From positions 1 through 11,643 of the forward strand of contig JAUUNK010000153.1 of NCBI GenBank assembly GCA_030844565.1: a DNA stretch of 11,643 bases, written 5' to 3'. The DNA comes from Bacteroides ovatus. GTDB taxonomy: Bacteria; Bacteroidota; Bacteroidia; Bacteroidales; Bacteroidaceae. The notes below the pieces were generated by a model. The model was not told where the DNA came from and did no database searches. It was given only the letters and a program-made list of their open reading frames with translations. Below, in pieces: positions 1-7,059 of the stretch (position 1 is its first letter; the number at the start of each line of letters is the position of its first letter). The translations under genes were made by a program, and so were the position numbers.

Positions 1-740
1 CCTTTTCCCATGATGCGTACTAACATTCGCTCGCTAATGATGTCTTGCGGGGTAAGGTTCAACAGTTCGCTTCTTCTTAATCCGGCAGAATATATCAACG
101 AAATCATGGAATGGTGTTTCACGTTAGGCAGGCAGGCAAGAATACGGCTTATCTCCCTACGGCTAAGCACTTCGGGGAGTGTCTTATACTCTTTGGCACG
201 TGTAATGCCGCCATAATATTGCCGTTTGCCGCCTTTCACTTTCTCGTAGTAGAATTTGATAGCGTTGATGCGCATATTCTGTTGCGACACGGAGATTTTC
301 TTCTCGTTTACCAAATAAAGTATATAGCGATTGATGTCCGCCACTTTCAGGTGGTCGATGTTCCGTTCTTTGTGATATTCCATGAAGTCGCTGAAATAAA
401 TCTTGTAAGTCTTGATTGTCGAGGAACTGTAACGCTTCTGCTCCAGCAATTCCAAGTAGCCTTCGGGCAGTACATATTCACGTTGGGGTTTGGGATGCCG
501 GACATATACCCGGCTGTAATCAATATAAGCGTGTGGGGAATAACGGTCATAAAATGCCGGAAGTGTAAAAGTGGATTCCTTTATATAGGCATATCCGTCT
601 TGGCTCATTTCGACATTGGAATCTTGGGATAGCAGCAAGGCAATAGCCGGATTACGGGCATAATCCACCTGTATATAGTTCTGACCGTCTCTCTTTTGTT
701 TGGTCAGAACAATACTTCCCCGTTGTTTGCTTGCTTCCAT
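1..740 (-). CDS. Tyrosine recombinase / site-specific integrase, C-terminus cut by the window edge
   Basis: The frame opens at ATG 740-738 and stays open to the left edge, giving 246 complete codons. It begins MEASKQRGSIVLTKQ. Residues about 94-170 look like the SAM-like core-binding domain of phage-type integrases (ending INAIKFYYEKVKGGKRQ). This is followed by a linker and the start of the catalytic domain (LPEVLSRREISRIL). The motif SAGLRRSELLNL places the first catalytic arginine at residue 222. The remaining catalytic residues (Lys, H-x-x-R, His, and the Tyr nucleophile) would lie beyond the window. Proteins of this family cut and rejoin DNA through a phosphotyrosine link, and serve integration, excision or inversion of DNA. 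The linker resembles XerD/integron-type recombinases rather than lambda Int, judged by eye. The partner site is unknown and no attachment site was identified here. The family call is firm; the biological role is open. Confidence 0.9.
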   Translation of the reverse strand, partial: MEASKQRGSIVLTKQKRDGQNYIQVDYARNPAIALLLSQDSNVEMSQDGYAYIKESTFTLPAFYDRYSPHAYIDYSRVYVRHPKPQREYVLPEGYLELLEQKRYSSSTIKTYKIYFSDFMEYHKERNIDHLKVADINRYILYLVNEKKISVSQQNMRINAIKFYYEKVKGGKRQYYGGITRAKEYKTLPEVLSRREISRILACLPNVKHHSMISLIYSAGLRRSELLNLTPQDIISERMLVRIMGK

Positions 741-789
741 GTACGGTGTGTTTTATAAGGTTACAACTGTCATTCATTGAATGTATTGC

Positions 790-797
790 CAAAGTTA
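790..797 (-). promoter_or_regulatory. Candidate Bacteroides -7 promoter element for the recombinase
   Basis: Read on the minus strand this is TAACTTTG, a full match to the Bacteroides -7 consensus TAnnTTTG. It lies 50 bp upstream of the recombinase ATG, which would give a leader of roughly 40 nt. No clear TTTG -33 box is seen about 19-21 bp further upstream. An 8-bp palindrome GAACGTTC (823-830) sits in that region and could be a regulator site. The recombinase may therefore have its own promoter rather than depend on the TetR gene upstream. Confidence 0.4.
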
Positions 798-899
798 TAA
801 AACTATTCCGAATAGGGTGAACGAACGTTCTCCTTATTATCTTTTTTTTGCAGAAACAATCAGGTCGGCAGGGAATATGCGTTAAATGGGGGGGGCTGG

Positions 900-1520
900 C
901 TAACGTTTCAATAAGGAATAAACGGCATATAAATGTTTGGCAAGCAGCCGGGTATCCAATCCACCCAGAAACGCCGTTTCAAAGGAGAGTCCCATATAGA
1001 CCTGCCGGAACATGACTACCGCTTCTTCTACATCCACATCCTCTCTGAGTTCTCCAGTAGCTATGGCACGTTGGATGGCGGCACGCCAGTAAGCATAATC
1101 GCTCTCTGCCATATTGCAGAGCTTTTCTTTTGCACCGGGGTCATATTGGATCAATTGAAAGAGGAAATGAAAATATTGGGCGTGGTAGGTGAACTTTCCT
1201 TGTGCTACCTTCTCTCTATCTGCACCTATCAGATCGCCCAGCATATCCATGGTCCGTTGCACGCCCTTCACATATTCGTCGATAAACTCGGCAAACGTAC
1301 CGTTCGTTTCTGTGAATTTGTCCTGCGGATTTTGCGTGCTGAACCAAAACTTATCTACTACGGCAATGAATAGCTCCTGTTTGTTCTTATAGTATTTGAA
1401 TATCCCGGCTTTGGACATTCCGAGCATCTTCCCAAGTTCCGCAAAACTGGCTTTTTCATAATTCACGGACATAAACAGCTTGAATGCAGCTATCAGTAAT
1501 TTATCACGGGTAATTTTCAT
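900..1520 (-). CDS. TetR/AcrR-family transcriptional regulator
   Basis: A 206-residue protein starting MKITRDKLLIAAFKLF, the usual size for the family. Residues about 8-55 form the TetR DNA-binding domain: helix 1 (DKLLIAAFKLFMSVNYEKAS) and the helix-turn-helix ELGKMLGMSKAGIFKYYKNK, followed by QELFIAVVDKFW. The rest is a helical ligand-binding and dimerisation region without a recognisable specificity motif, so the ligand cannot be named. Members act as dimeric repressors that release DNA on binding a small molecule. It reads in the same direction as the recombinase, with 159 bp between them, so it is upstream of that gene but probably not tightly co-transcribed. A tract of eight G (888-895) lies just after its stop codon. 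No efflux pump or enzyme gene, the usual TetR target, lies directly beside it. Confidence 0.92.
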   Translation of the reverse strand: MKITRDKLLIAAFKLFMSVNYEKASFAELGKMLGMSKAGIFKYYKNKQELFIAVVDKFWFSTQNPQDKFTETNGTFAEFIDEYVKGVQRTMDMLGDLIGADREKVAQGKFTYHAQYFHFLFQLIQYDPGAKEKLCNMAESDYAYWRAAIQRAIATGELREDVDVEEAVVMFRQVYMGLSFETAFLGGLDTRLLAKHLYAVYSLLKR

Positions 1521-1549
1521 TGTACGGCAGTCTTTTATATTTTCAACCC

Positions 1550-1557
1550 CGAAAATA
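1550..1557 (-). promoter_or_regulatory. Weak candidate -7 element for the TetR gene
   Basis: On the minus strand this reads TATTTTCG, matching TAnnTTTG at all but the seventh position. It lies about 30 bp upstream of the TetR start codon. No well-spaced -33 box was found. The identical octamer lies upstream of the glycosidase gene on the other strand (2637-2644). Confidence 0.25.
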
Positions 1558-1806
1558 GTATTTTATTCCCATACAAGGTATATTGCAGGGAATAGATTAA
1601 CAAAAATAAATTGGATAAACACGCTTTGGAGTAAGTTTTCTCCTTAATTAAGCCATCTATCTGTCAGGGTGTATCGGGCAAAATCATACCTAAGCCCGGC
1701 TAGCTAGTGGGGATGTCAACTCTCGTTTAATTATGTGAATGAAACTACTTCCTTGTTTTGTAATCTATTCTCTAATATATAGAGACAGTTTACCTTTTTT
1801 CCGGAT

Positions 1807-1894
1807 GGTGTAGCTATGAGCAGGGGATGGTGTAACCCTTTGGATGGGATAGCTACACCCTTTGGTCCCGAGGGTGTAGCTATCCTGAAAAAAG
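1807..1894. repeat. Four-unit, 22-bp-period palindromic repeat based on GGTGTAGCTAT
   Basis: GGTGTAGCTAT occurs at 1807-1817 and 1873-1883. A degenerate copy, GGTGTAACCCT, is at 1829-1839, and the inverse ATAGCTACACC is at 1849-1859. The copies at 1807, 1829 and 1873 lie on a strict 22-bp register (0, 22, 66), and the inverted copy falls in the missing third unit. The strongest hairpin has perfect 15-bp arms, 1847-1861 and 1871-1885, around a 9-nt loop. The copy at 1807 could instead pair with 1849-1859, so two mutually exclusive folds exist. CCGGAT (1801-1806) and ATCCGG (1901-1906) form an outer inverted repeat. No T-tract follows on either strand, so it is not an ordinary terminator. Confidence 0.8.
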
Positions 1895-2046
1895 GGATTT
1901 ATCCGGAGCTACGAGGCAATATCTTCTAAAGATGTATATAGGATTTTTCGGGCTTTTATTTTGCCTTTTGTTTTGGGGGAAGGTATATCAATTCTGATTT
2001 TATTCAATTTAAGGAGGATTAGGGGTATTGCATAAGTCTCTAATAG

Positions 2047-2097
2047 AAGCCATATTCATCTTATTTGTAACTAAATAAGGGTAAATATTGGCTTTTT
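2047..2097 (+). terminator. Terminator-like hairpin with no upstream plus-strand gene
   Basis: The arms AAGCCATATT (2047-2056) and AATATTGGCTT (2084-2094) pair with one bulged base. An inner perfect 7-bp stem CTTATTT/AAATAAG (2060-2066 and 2073-2079) closes a 6-nt loop. The 3' side runs into TTTTT (2093-2097), the layout of a rho-independent terminator on the plus strand, although the stem is AT-rich. No plus-strand gene precedes it in the window, so if it works it would end an unannotated transcript. Confidence 0.4.
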
Positions 2098-2297
2098 GTA
2101 TCGTAACTATCTATATATATTATCTTTTTATTCTTTTGGTTATGACCTATCCTTTTATCCATTTAAGGCAGAAATATTCCTTCCCGAACCATTAAATGCA
2201 TAGATTTTCTTAGGTATTAAAAGATTTTCTCCTCAAAAGGATCACTTTTTCCAGAAAATGGGACGAATTTTCTCGAGAGTTTTTTGTTATTGGCAGG

Positions 2298-2327
2298 TCT
2301 GTAACCGAGGCATTTAATCTATTTTTG
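2298..2327 (+). promoter_or_regulatory. Candidate Bacteroides promoter pointing toward the glycosidase
   Basis: TATTTTTG (2320-2327) fully matches the -7 consensus TAnnTTTG. TCTG at 2298-2301, three of four to the -33 TTTG, lies 18 bp upstream. Transcription would begin around 2334 and give the glycosidase gene a leader of about 335 nt. Confidence 0.4.
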
Positions 2328-2525
2328 TCATCTTAGAAAGTATGACTTGCAAAATTTTATACTAGGGAGGAATTTTTATTTGTTAAGATGTGGTCCCGCA
2401 TCTCCCTTTTTAGTTCGGAGAAGAAGAGAATTAATAAAATCAATTGTTACGCTCGACATGGGTGCACTTAACGCCAAATCCATCAATCACTCTGCAACTG
2501 CATTTGGCACAAAAATGATACAAAA

Positions 2526-2657
2526 ATGGCAGCAATGTCGCTATTGACAAAGGAGTTCATGCTCGTTCGTGTTTTATTTTTAGGTCAATCATACTCTATT
2601 GGCGGAAATGAAGAATACTTTTTAACGAAACTTTCCTATTTTCGCACTCATAAATAA
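2526..2657 (+). CDS. Doubtful 43-codon open frame in the glycosidase leader
   Basis: ATG 2526 to TAA 2655-2657 encodes MAAMSLLTKEFMLVRVLFLG and 23 further residues. The stop lies 11 bp before the glycosidase ATG, a spacing compatible with a leader peptide or translational coupling. I do not recognise the sequence, there is no clear ribosome site, and the frame may be open by chance. It is recorded because the position is suggestive, not because coding is shown. Confidence 0.12.
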   Translation: MAAMSLLTKEFMLVRVLFLGQSYSIGGNEEYFLTKLSYFRTHK

Positions 2658-2671
2658 AAATAGAGTGTATG
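2590..2671. repeat. Imperfect inverted repeat whose right arm contains the glycosidase start codon
   Basis: The left arm CATACTCTATT (2590-2600) and right arm AATAGAGTGTATG (2659-2671) pair over 11 bp with a 2-nt bulge. The last three bases of the right arm are the glycosidase ATG. The arms flank the weak promoter element at 2637-2644. In an RNA started upstream of 2590 this pairing would bury the start codon; an RNA started near 2650 would lack the left arm. Confidence 0.45.
2637..2644 (+). promoter_or_regulatory. Weak proximal -7 element for the glycosidase
   Basis: TATTTTCG differs from TAnnTTTG at one position and lies 24 bp upstream of the ATG, which would give a leader of only about 15-20 nt. 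No properly spaced TTTG box was found upstream. It is an alternative or additional start to the promoter near 2320. Confidence 0.28.
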
Positions 2672-5317
2672 AAGAAAAAACTATTCTACATGAGAAACTT
2701 ATTTGTGATGGCATTTTCTCTGTGCTTCACTCTGCAACTCTTTGCAGGAACGGGAGAGAAAAAGCCACTTGCTTACTGGCAAAAGATGGCAGACGGTATG
2801 TCGCAGGCACTCATCACGCACTTCTGGGGTGCTAACTTCGAAGGACATGAGAAGCGTTATTACTTTAATTATGGCAGCGACCTCTCCAACATGACTACCA
2901 ACCACTATTGGCCGCAGGCACATGCTATGGATGTCATTGTGGATGCTTATATGCGGAGCGGCAATAAACAGTACCTTGATATTTATCCCCTTTGGTGGGA
3001 AGGTGCACCCCAGTTCAACTTCTCCGGCAGACCCGAAGACCGATGGTGGAATGTGTTTGTAGATGATATGGAATGGATTGCTTTGGCACAAATCCGCATG
3101 TTTGAAAGCACCCGGAACACTAAGTATCTGGAGAAAGCCAGGCAGATGTACGATGACTGGATCTGGCCTACGTGGGGACCGGAAGATGAAGCGCCGTGGT
3201 TTGGGGGCATCACCTGGAAAACGGATGTGGCGAAGTCTAAGAATGCGTGTTCCAATGGTCCCGCCGCCCTCATTGCTGCCCGGCTCTACGGATTTTATGA
3301 TACCTCAAATAAAACAGCGAAGAAGCAAAAACAAGCTTATCTGAATCAGGCTGTCAAAATTTATATGTGGGAGAAGAATCACCTGTTCGACCGCCAGACC
3401 GGTGCGGTGTACGATTGCATGAAGAGGGATGGTACGATTGCCAGAATGGTGTTTTCCTACAATGTGGGTACTTTCTTGGGTGCTGCCCACGAACTTTATA
3501 AAATTACCGGCGACAAGCAGTATCTGGCAGATGCAGTGAAAGCCTCTGATTTTGTAATCGACCGCTTGTCCACAAACGAAGGCGTGCTCTCTGATGCAAC
3601 GGGCGGAGACGGCGGTTTGTTTCATGGCATCTTCTTTCGCTATTTCGTGAAGTTGATCAATGAACCGACGCTGGACACTGCCCATCGTATCAAATTCCAT
3701 AACTATATTACACGCTGTGCTACCATCATGGCAGAGCAGGGAGTCAACCCGAAGACAATGCTCTATGGAGGCTGTTGGAGGAAAGCGCCTGCCGACAATG
3801 AGCATGTGGCATTGACTCCCCACCTCACCGGATGCATGCTGATGGAAGCCATGTGTGTGCTGAAACCTCTTTCTTTAGTACCTGATATACCGACAACAGC
3901 ACCCGATTATTTCTGTACCTGGAATGTTCAAGGCTATCAATCCAACTATGCCGGTTCGTCGGAGATGCGTGCCGCCATCAACGAAAAGAGTATGTTTGGA
4001 ACCGGCAATTGGGAAGGCTGGGTGAAGTTCTTTCCCAAAATCCGTGGCGATCTCTATTTTGTAATGGACGACTCGTGGGATATTCCTCAAAATGTTAACA
4101 GCACATCCAATAAATACTTGGGATTGGTGGAACTGGATACCACCCGTTTCCCTTCATTTACGGGTAATCCTGCCCAACGTCTTATCAAGCTGAATGAAAA
4201 AGTGAAATCGTATGGCTGGAAGGGCGTAGGCGGATGGATTTGTGCACAGGAAGCGGAAATAGCGGCCAACCGCAATTCTGTGGACGATTATTGGGCAGAG
4301 CGCCTGAAAGCTGCGCACGAAGCCGGATTCGATTATTGGAAGGTGGATTGGGGCAAAGAAAGCCACAACGATGAGTGGCGTAAAAATCTAACCCGTCTGG
4401 GACGCATTTATGCTCCCAACCTTTATATCGAGCATGCAATGAAGAATGAGTATATCGAGTTCAGCGACGTGTTCCGCACATACGATGTGGAGAACATTAC
4501 CGCTACTCCCGTTACCATTCAGCGCGTGGCAAACCTTTTAAAGTACGATGCTAGAGGAAATGCAAAAGGAATTATAAACTGTGAAGACGAACCTTATATT
4601 GCTGTGGGGTTGGGTTGTGCTATCGGCGTAATGCGCCATCCTTATAAAGGAAATCTCCCTAATGGCAAACAAGACTATGTTTTCCCGCCTGTGGGACGTA
4701 ACTATAAGAATCGTTTGGACGAAGTGGCAAGAGGTGTGCGCTGGCATCGCATAGCCGAGCCGTTTGGGGTGGCAAATGACGCTTATGTGGATAGTGTGAA
4801 ACTGAACGACCATTGGGAAGTACGGGCTGACGAGACGTGGGTGAATCGGAAAGCGGGCGAGGTAGTGCGTGAATCGGCTCCTGCACGTATTAGCCGTAAT
4901 ATGCCTTTGCCTCAGGTCACGGCAAGTCGTGGCAGTGAAGTTCCATTTGTGATGGCTTCGAGGTATCCCAACGGTGCCACTGCTATTGTGACGACAGAAC
5001 GTACCTTGGGAAGAAAGTGTGTGCTGAAACCCATTGTTGTGACAGCGCAGATGGACGACTTGTATAAACCGATTGGCATTTTCGGTAAGTACAAAAGCCT
5101 CGTTCTCCACTTCAACGAAGAGATTGACCTTTCTGCCATCCAGGTGCTAGGGCAAGACCTTGCCAGCGACCGTGCCGTTGAAATCACCGACCGTCTGGTG
5201 GTAAAGGGCAACCGGATAACCGTTCCCGGCGAGTTGATTGAAGCGGTGGGGCTGATGAATGCCACCGAAGGCGATGAATCGTTACCCGGATTAGTAATAC
5301 AAGTATTCAAGAGATAA
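2669..5317 (+). CDS. Secreted GH76 alpha-mannanase-type glycosidase fused to an alpha-galactosidase-like domain
   Basis: An 882-residue protein. Residues 1-26 are a signal peptide (KKK, then hydrophobic LFVMAFSLCFTLQLFA, likely cut before GTGEKK). No lipobox is seen, so export to the periplasm or beyond is expected. Residues about 35-400 match GH76 (alpha-1,6-mannanase, an alpha/alpha barrel): FVDDMEWIALAQ carries the Asp pair at 132-133 typical of the GH76 active site, followed by WFGGITWK, KNACSNGPAALIAARLY and SYNVGTFLGAAHELY. Residues about 410-720 resemble the beta/alpha barrel of GH27/GH36 alpha-galactosidases: LDTTRFPSF, GWKGVGGWI, and FDYWKVDWG with a likely nucleophile Asp560. FRTYDVENIT offers Asp606 as candidate acid/base. 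Residues about 750-882 look like a C-terminal beta domain. GH76 enzymes are usually single-catalytic-domain proteins of about 350-450 residues, so this one is roughly twice normal length. The GH76 call is strong and the second domain is inferred from motifs. No SusC/SusD pair is adjacent. Confidence 0.88.
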   Translation: MKKKLFYMRNLFVMAFSLCFTLQLFAGTGEKKPLAYWQKMADGMSQALITHFWGANFEGHEKRYYFNYGSDLSNMTTNHYWPQAHAMDVIVDAYMRSGNKQYLDIYPLWWEGAPQFNFSGRPEDRWWNVFVDDMEWIALAQIRMFESTRNTKYLEKARQMYDDWIWPTWGPEDEAPWFGGITWKTDVAKSKNACSNGPAALIAARLYGFYDTSNKTAKKQKQAYLNQAVKIYMWEKNHLFDRQTGAVYDCMKRDGTIARMVFSYNVGTFLGAAHELYKITGDKQYLADAVKASDFVIDRLSTNEGVLSDATGGDGGLFHGIFFRYFVKLINEPTLDTAHRIKFHNYITRCATIMAEQGVNPKTMLYGGCWRKAPADNEHVALTPHLTGCMLMEAMCVLKPLSLVPDIPTTAPDYFCTWNVQGYQSNYAGSSEMRAAINEKSMFGTGNWEGWVKFFPKIRGDLYFVMDDSWDIPQNVNSTSNKYLGLVELDTTRFPSFTGNPAQRLIKLNEKVKSYGWKGVGGWICAQEAEIAANRNSVDDYWAERLKAAHEAGFDYWKVDWGKESHNDEWRKNLTRLGRIYAPNLYIEHAMKNEYIEFSDVFRTYDVENITATPVTIQRVANLLKYDARGNAKGIINCEDEPYIAVGLGCAIGVMRHPYKGNLPNGKQDYVFPPVGRNYKNRLDEVARGVRWHRIAEPFGVANDAYVDSVKLNDHWEVRADETWVNRKAGEVVRESAPARISRNMPLPQVTASRGSEVPFVMASRYPNGATAIVTTERTLGRKCVLKPIVVTAQMDDLYKPIGIFGKYKSLVLHFNEEIDLSAIQVLGQDLASDRAVEITDRLVVKGNRITVPGELIEAVGLMNATEGDESLPGLVIQVFKR

Positions 5318-5331
5318 AATCTTTTAAAGTT

Positions 5332-5372
5332 AGAGGGCATACCGGAAGTCTGGCATGCCCTCTTCATTTTTT
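5332..5372 (+). terminator. Rho-independent terminator after the glycosidase
   Basis: The arms AGAGGGCAT (5332-5340) and ATGCCCTCT (5355-5363) are perfectly complementary. After one mismatch an inner CCGG/CTGG stem continues, and TTTTTT follows at 5367-5372. It starts 14 bp after the stop codon and separates the glycosidase from the carboxylase operon. Confidence 0.87.
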
Positions 5373-5442
5373 GATGTTTAAGGGCATATTCGCTAACTTT
5401 TTAGCTCATCTATCCGTTATCTTAATAGGAAACTCTGTATAG

Positions 5443-5458
5443 TGTAATCTGAATTACA
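5443..5458. promoter_or_regulatory. Palindrome upstream of the carboxylase operon, candidate operator
   Basis: TGTAATCTGAATTACA has perfect 6-bp arms around a 4-nt centre and lies 45 bp before the first ATG of the operon. A second, overlapping dyad TCTGTA/TACAGA (5434-5439 and 5455-5460) reinforces the symmetry. No full TAnnTTTG element was found between 5373 and 5503; near matches are TAACTTTT (5394-5401) and TACATTTA (5480-5487). The site could bind a dimeric regulator, or it may be chance in AT-rich DNA. Confidence 0.3.
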
Positions 5459-5503
5459 GATGATTTGCCTATTCCGAGCTACATTTACAAAAACTTAAAT
5501 AGA

Positions 5504-7054
5504 ATGCCTATGAAGGAGCTTATCAACCGGCTGGAAGAAATGAACAGAAAAGCCGAGAAAGGGGGCGGAGATGCCCGCATTGAAAAACAACACGCTGTTG
5601 GCAAACTAACGGCACGCGAACGAATCGATTTGCTATTGGAAAAAGGGTCGTTTATTGAACTGGACAAACTAGTGACCCATCGTTGTACGGACTTCGGAAT
5701 GGAAAAGCAAAAAATCCCCGGTGATGGAGTAGTGACCGGATATGGAATGATAGGGAAGAGGCTGGTATATGTCTTTGCACAGGATTTCACCGTATTTGGT
5801 GGAGCGCTTTCGGAAACGTATGCTAAAAAAATCTGTAAAGTGATGGACATGGCGATGCAGATGGGAGCACCTATTATCGGACTAAACGATTCGGGTGGGG
5901 CACGTATTCAGGAAGGAGTACGTTCATTGGCAGGATATGCCGAGATTTTCTTGCGCAACTCGCTTGCATCAGGTGTGATTCCACAGATTAGCGCCATTAT
6001 GGGCCCGTGTGCGGGTGGAGCCGTTTATTCTCCTGCGCTGACAGATTTTATCCTGATGGTGAAGAACTCGGGATATATGTTTATCACCGGACCGGACGTA
6101 GTGAAAAGCGTGACACAGGAAGAAGTGAGCAAAGAAGATCTGGGCGGTGCTGATGTGCATACCACTAAATCGGGTGTAGCCCATTTGTCTGCTGAAAACG
6201 ATATTGAATGTATCAACTATATCCGCGAATTGATTTCTTATCTGCCGGGCAACAATATGGAAGAACCGCCATTTGTGGCTACGACGGATTCGCCTACTCG
6301 TTTGACGCCCGAACTGGTAGACCTGGTGCCGACTAATCCTAATCAGCCTTACGATATTAAAGAGATGATTCGTGCAGTGGCAGATGACAATGGTTTCTTC
6401 GAGTTGCAGGAAGAGTTTGCCCCCAATATCGTAATCGGTTATATCCGCCTGAATGGTAAGACAATCGGTGTAGTAGCCAATCAGCCGTTGTCGTTGGCGG
6501 GAACTCTGGATATTAATGCTTCTATCAAAGCTGCACGTTTTGTCCGTTTCTGCGATGCTTTCAATATTCCTTTGCTGACGTTGGTCGATGTGCCGGGATT
6601 CCTTCCGGGAGTAGATCAGGAGTATGGCGGCATTATCCGTAACGGAGCGAAGTTGCTTTATGCCTACTGTGAGGCTACAGTGCCCAAGGTGACGGTGATT
6701 ACGCGCAAGGCTTATGGAGGCGCTTACGACGTGATGAGTTCCAAACACATACGGGGCGACATAAACTTGGCTTTCCCCACCGCCGAGATTGCAGTGATGG
6801 GACCCGACGGCGCTGTTAATATTTTATTCCGTAAAGAGATTGACAAAGCACCCGATGCCGAAGCTCGCCGGAAAGAGTTACAGGATGACTACCGCGGCAA
6901 GTTTGCCAATCCCTACCGTGCAGCCGAACTGGGCTATGTGGATGAAGTAATCGACCCCGTCATCACGCGTCTACGGCTAATAAGGAGTTTTGAGATGCTG
7001 GCCAATAAGCGGCAATCAAATCCTCCTAAGAAACACTCTAATATTCCACTTTAA
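5504..7054 (+). CDS. Acyl-CoA carboxylase carboxyltransferase (beta) subunit, probably propionyl-CoA type
   Basis: 516 residues from ATG 5504, near the usual 510-530 of PccB-type subunits. It moves CO2 from carboxybiotin to an acyl-CoA in the cytoplasm, usually as a hexamer. Two crotonase-like halves are present. The N-half has GGARIQEG (131-138) and GPCAGGA (167-173), the glycine-rich sites that bind acyl-CoA and form an oxyanion hole. The C-half has VDVPGFLPGVDQE and RKAYGGAYDVM. Asp409 in GGAYDVM is the position where, as I recall for Streptomyces enzymes, Asp goes with propionyl-CoA and Ile with acetyl-CoA preference, so propionyl-CoA is favoured. The closely related decarboxylase MmdA is an alternative, but a biotin carboxylase gene follows directly, which argues for a carboxylase. 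ATG 5510 is an equally possible start, since homologues begin near MKELINRLEEMN. A TTG at 5465 would add 13 residues of unfamiliar sequence and is less likely. Confidence 0.92.
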   Translation: MPMKELINRLEEMNRKAEKGGGDARIEKQHAVGKLTARERIDLLLEKGSFIELDKLVTHRCTDFGMEKQKIPGDGVVTGYGMIGKRLVYVFAQDFTVFGGALSETYAKKICKVMDMAMQMGAPIIGLNDSGGARIQEGVRSLAGYAEIFLRNSLASGVIPQISAIMGPCAGGAVYSPALTDFILMVKNSGYMFITGPDVVKSVTQEEVSKEDLGGADVHTTKSGVAHLSAENDIECINYIRELISYLPGNNMEEPPFVATTDSPTRLTPELVDLVPTNPNQPYDIKEMIRAVADDNGFFELQEEFAPNIVIGYIRLNGKTIGVVANQPLSLAGTLDINASIKAARFVRFCDAFNIPLLTLVDVPGFLPGVDQEYGGIIRNGAKLLYAYCEATVPKVTVITRKAYGGAYDVMSSKHIRGDINLAFPTAEIAVMGPDGAVNILFRKEIDKAPDAEARRKELQDDYRGKFANPYRAAELGYVDEVIDPVITRLRLIRSFEMLANKRQSNPPKKHSNIPL

Positions 7055-7059
7055 AAACC

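Larger units (their letters stand above)
1521..2668. other. Long AT-rich intergenic region between TetR and glycosidase genes
   Basis: About 1.15 kb separates two divergently read genes. I see no convincing protein gene here: reading frames are short and their codon content looks random. Listed separately are a palindromic 22-bp-period repeat (1807-1894), a terminator-like hairpin (2047-2097), a promoter candidate near 2298-2327, a 43-codon frame ending 11 bp before the glycosidase start, and an inverted repeat reaching the glycosidase start codon. Additional small dyads are AGAAAAT/ATTTTCT (2253-2259 and 2267-2273) and CGGGC/GCCCG (1675-1679 and 1694-1698). The stretch is unusually long for a Bacteroides intergenic gap and may hold small RNAs or remnants of a lost gene. 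Confidence 0.7.

Noticed and set aside
888..895. Poly-G tract as a phase-variation switch
   Set aside because: The eight G lie outside any coding frame, just after the TetR stop codon, and not between visible promoter elements, so length changes would have no obvious effect.
1847..1885. Rho-independent terminator from the 15-bp hairpin
   Set aside because: Neither strand has a T-tract directly after the stem; the plus side is followed by A residues.
2347..2547. 66-codon plus-strand frame starting at TTG
   Set aside because: No ribosome site, unfamiliar low-quality sequence, and the only in-frame ATG choices give very short products; probably open by chance, though it could be a remnant of an old gene.
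2725..2740. 13-bp direct repeat TCACTCTGCAACT shared with the leader (near 2489)
   Set aside because: One copy is within the glycosidase signal-peptide codons, the flanks differ, and no element boundaries are visible; treated as chance.
2669..2760. Lipoprotein signal on the glycosidase
   Set aside because: The only early cysteine (residue 19) lies inside the hydrophobic stretch and is preceded by FSL, not by a lipobox, so a type I signal peptide is more likely.
5969..6748. 259-codon minus-strand frame inside the carboxyltransferase gene
   Set aside because: It lies wholly antisense to a clearly conserved gene, and its translation matches no family I recognise. The same holds for the other antisense frames over the glycosidase, biotin carboxylase, carrier and kinase genes.
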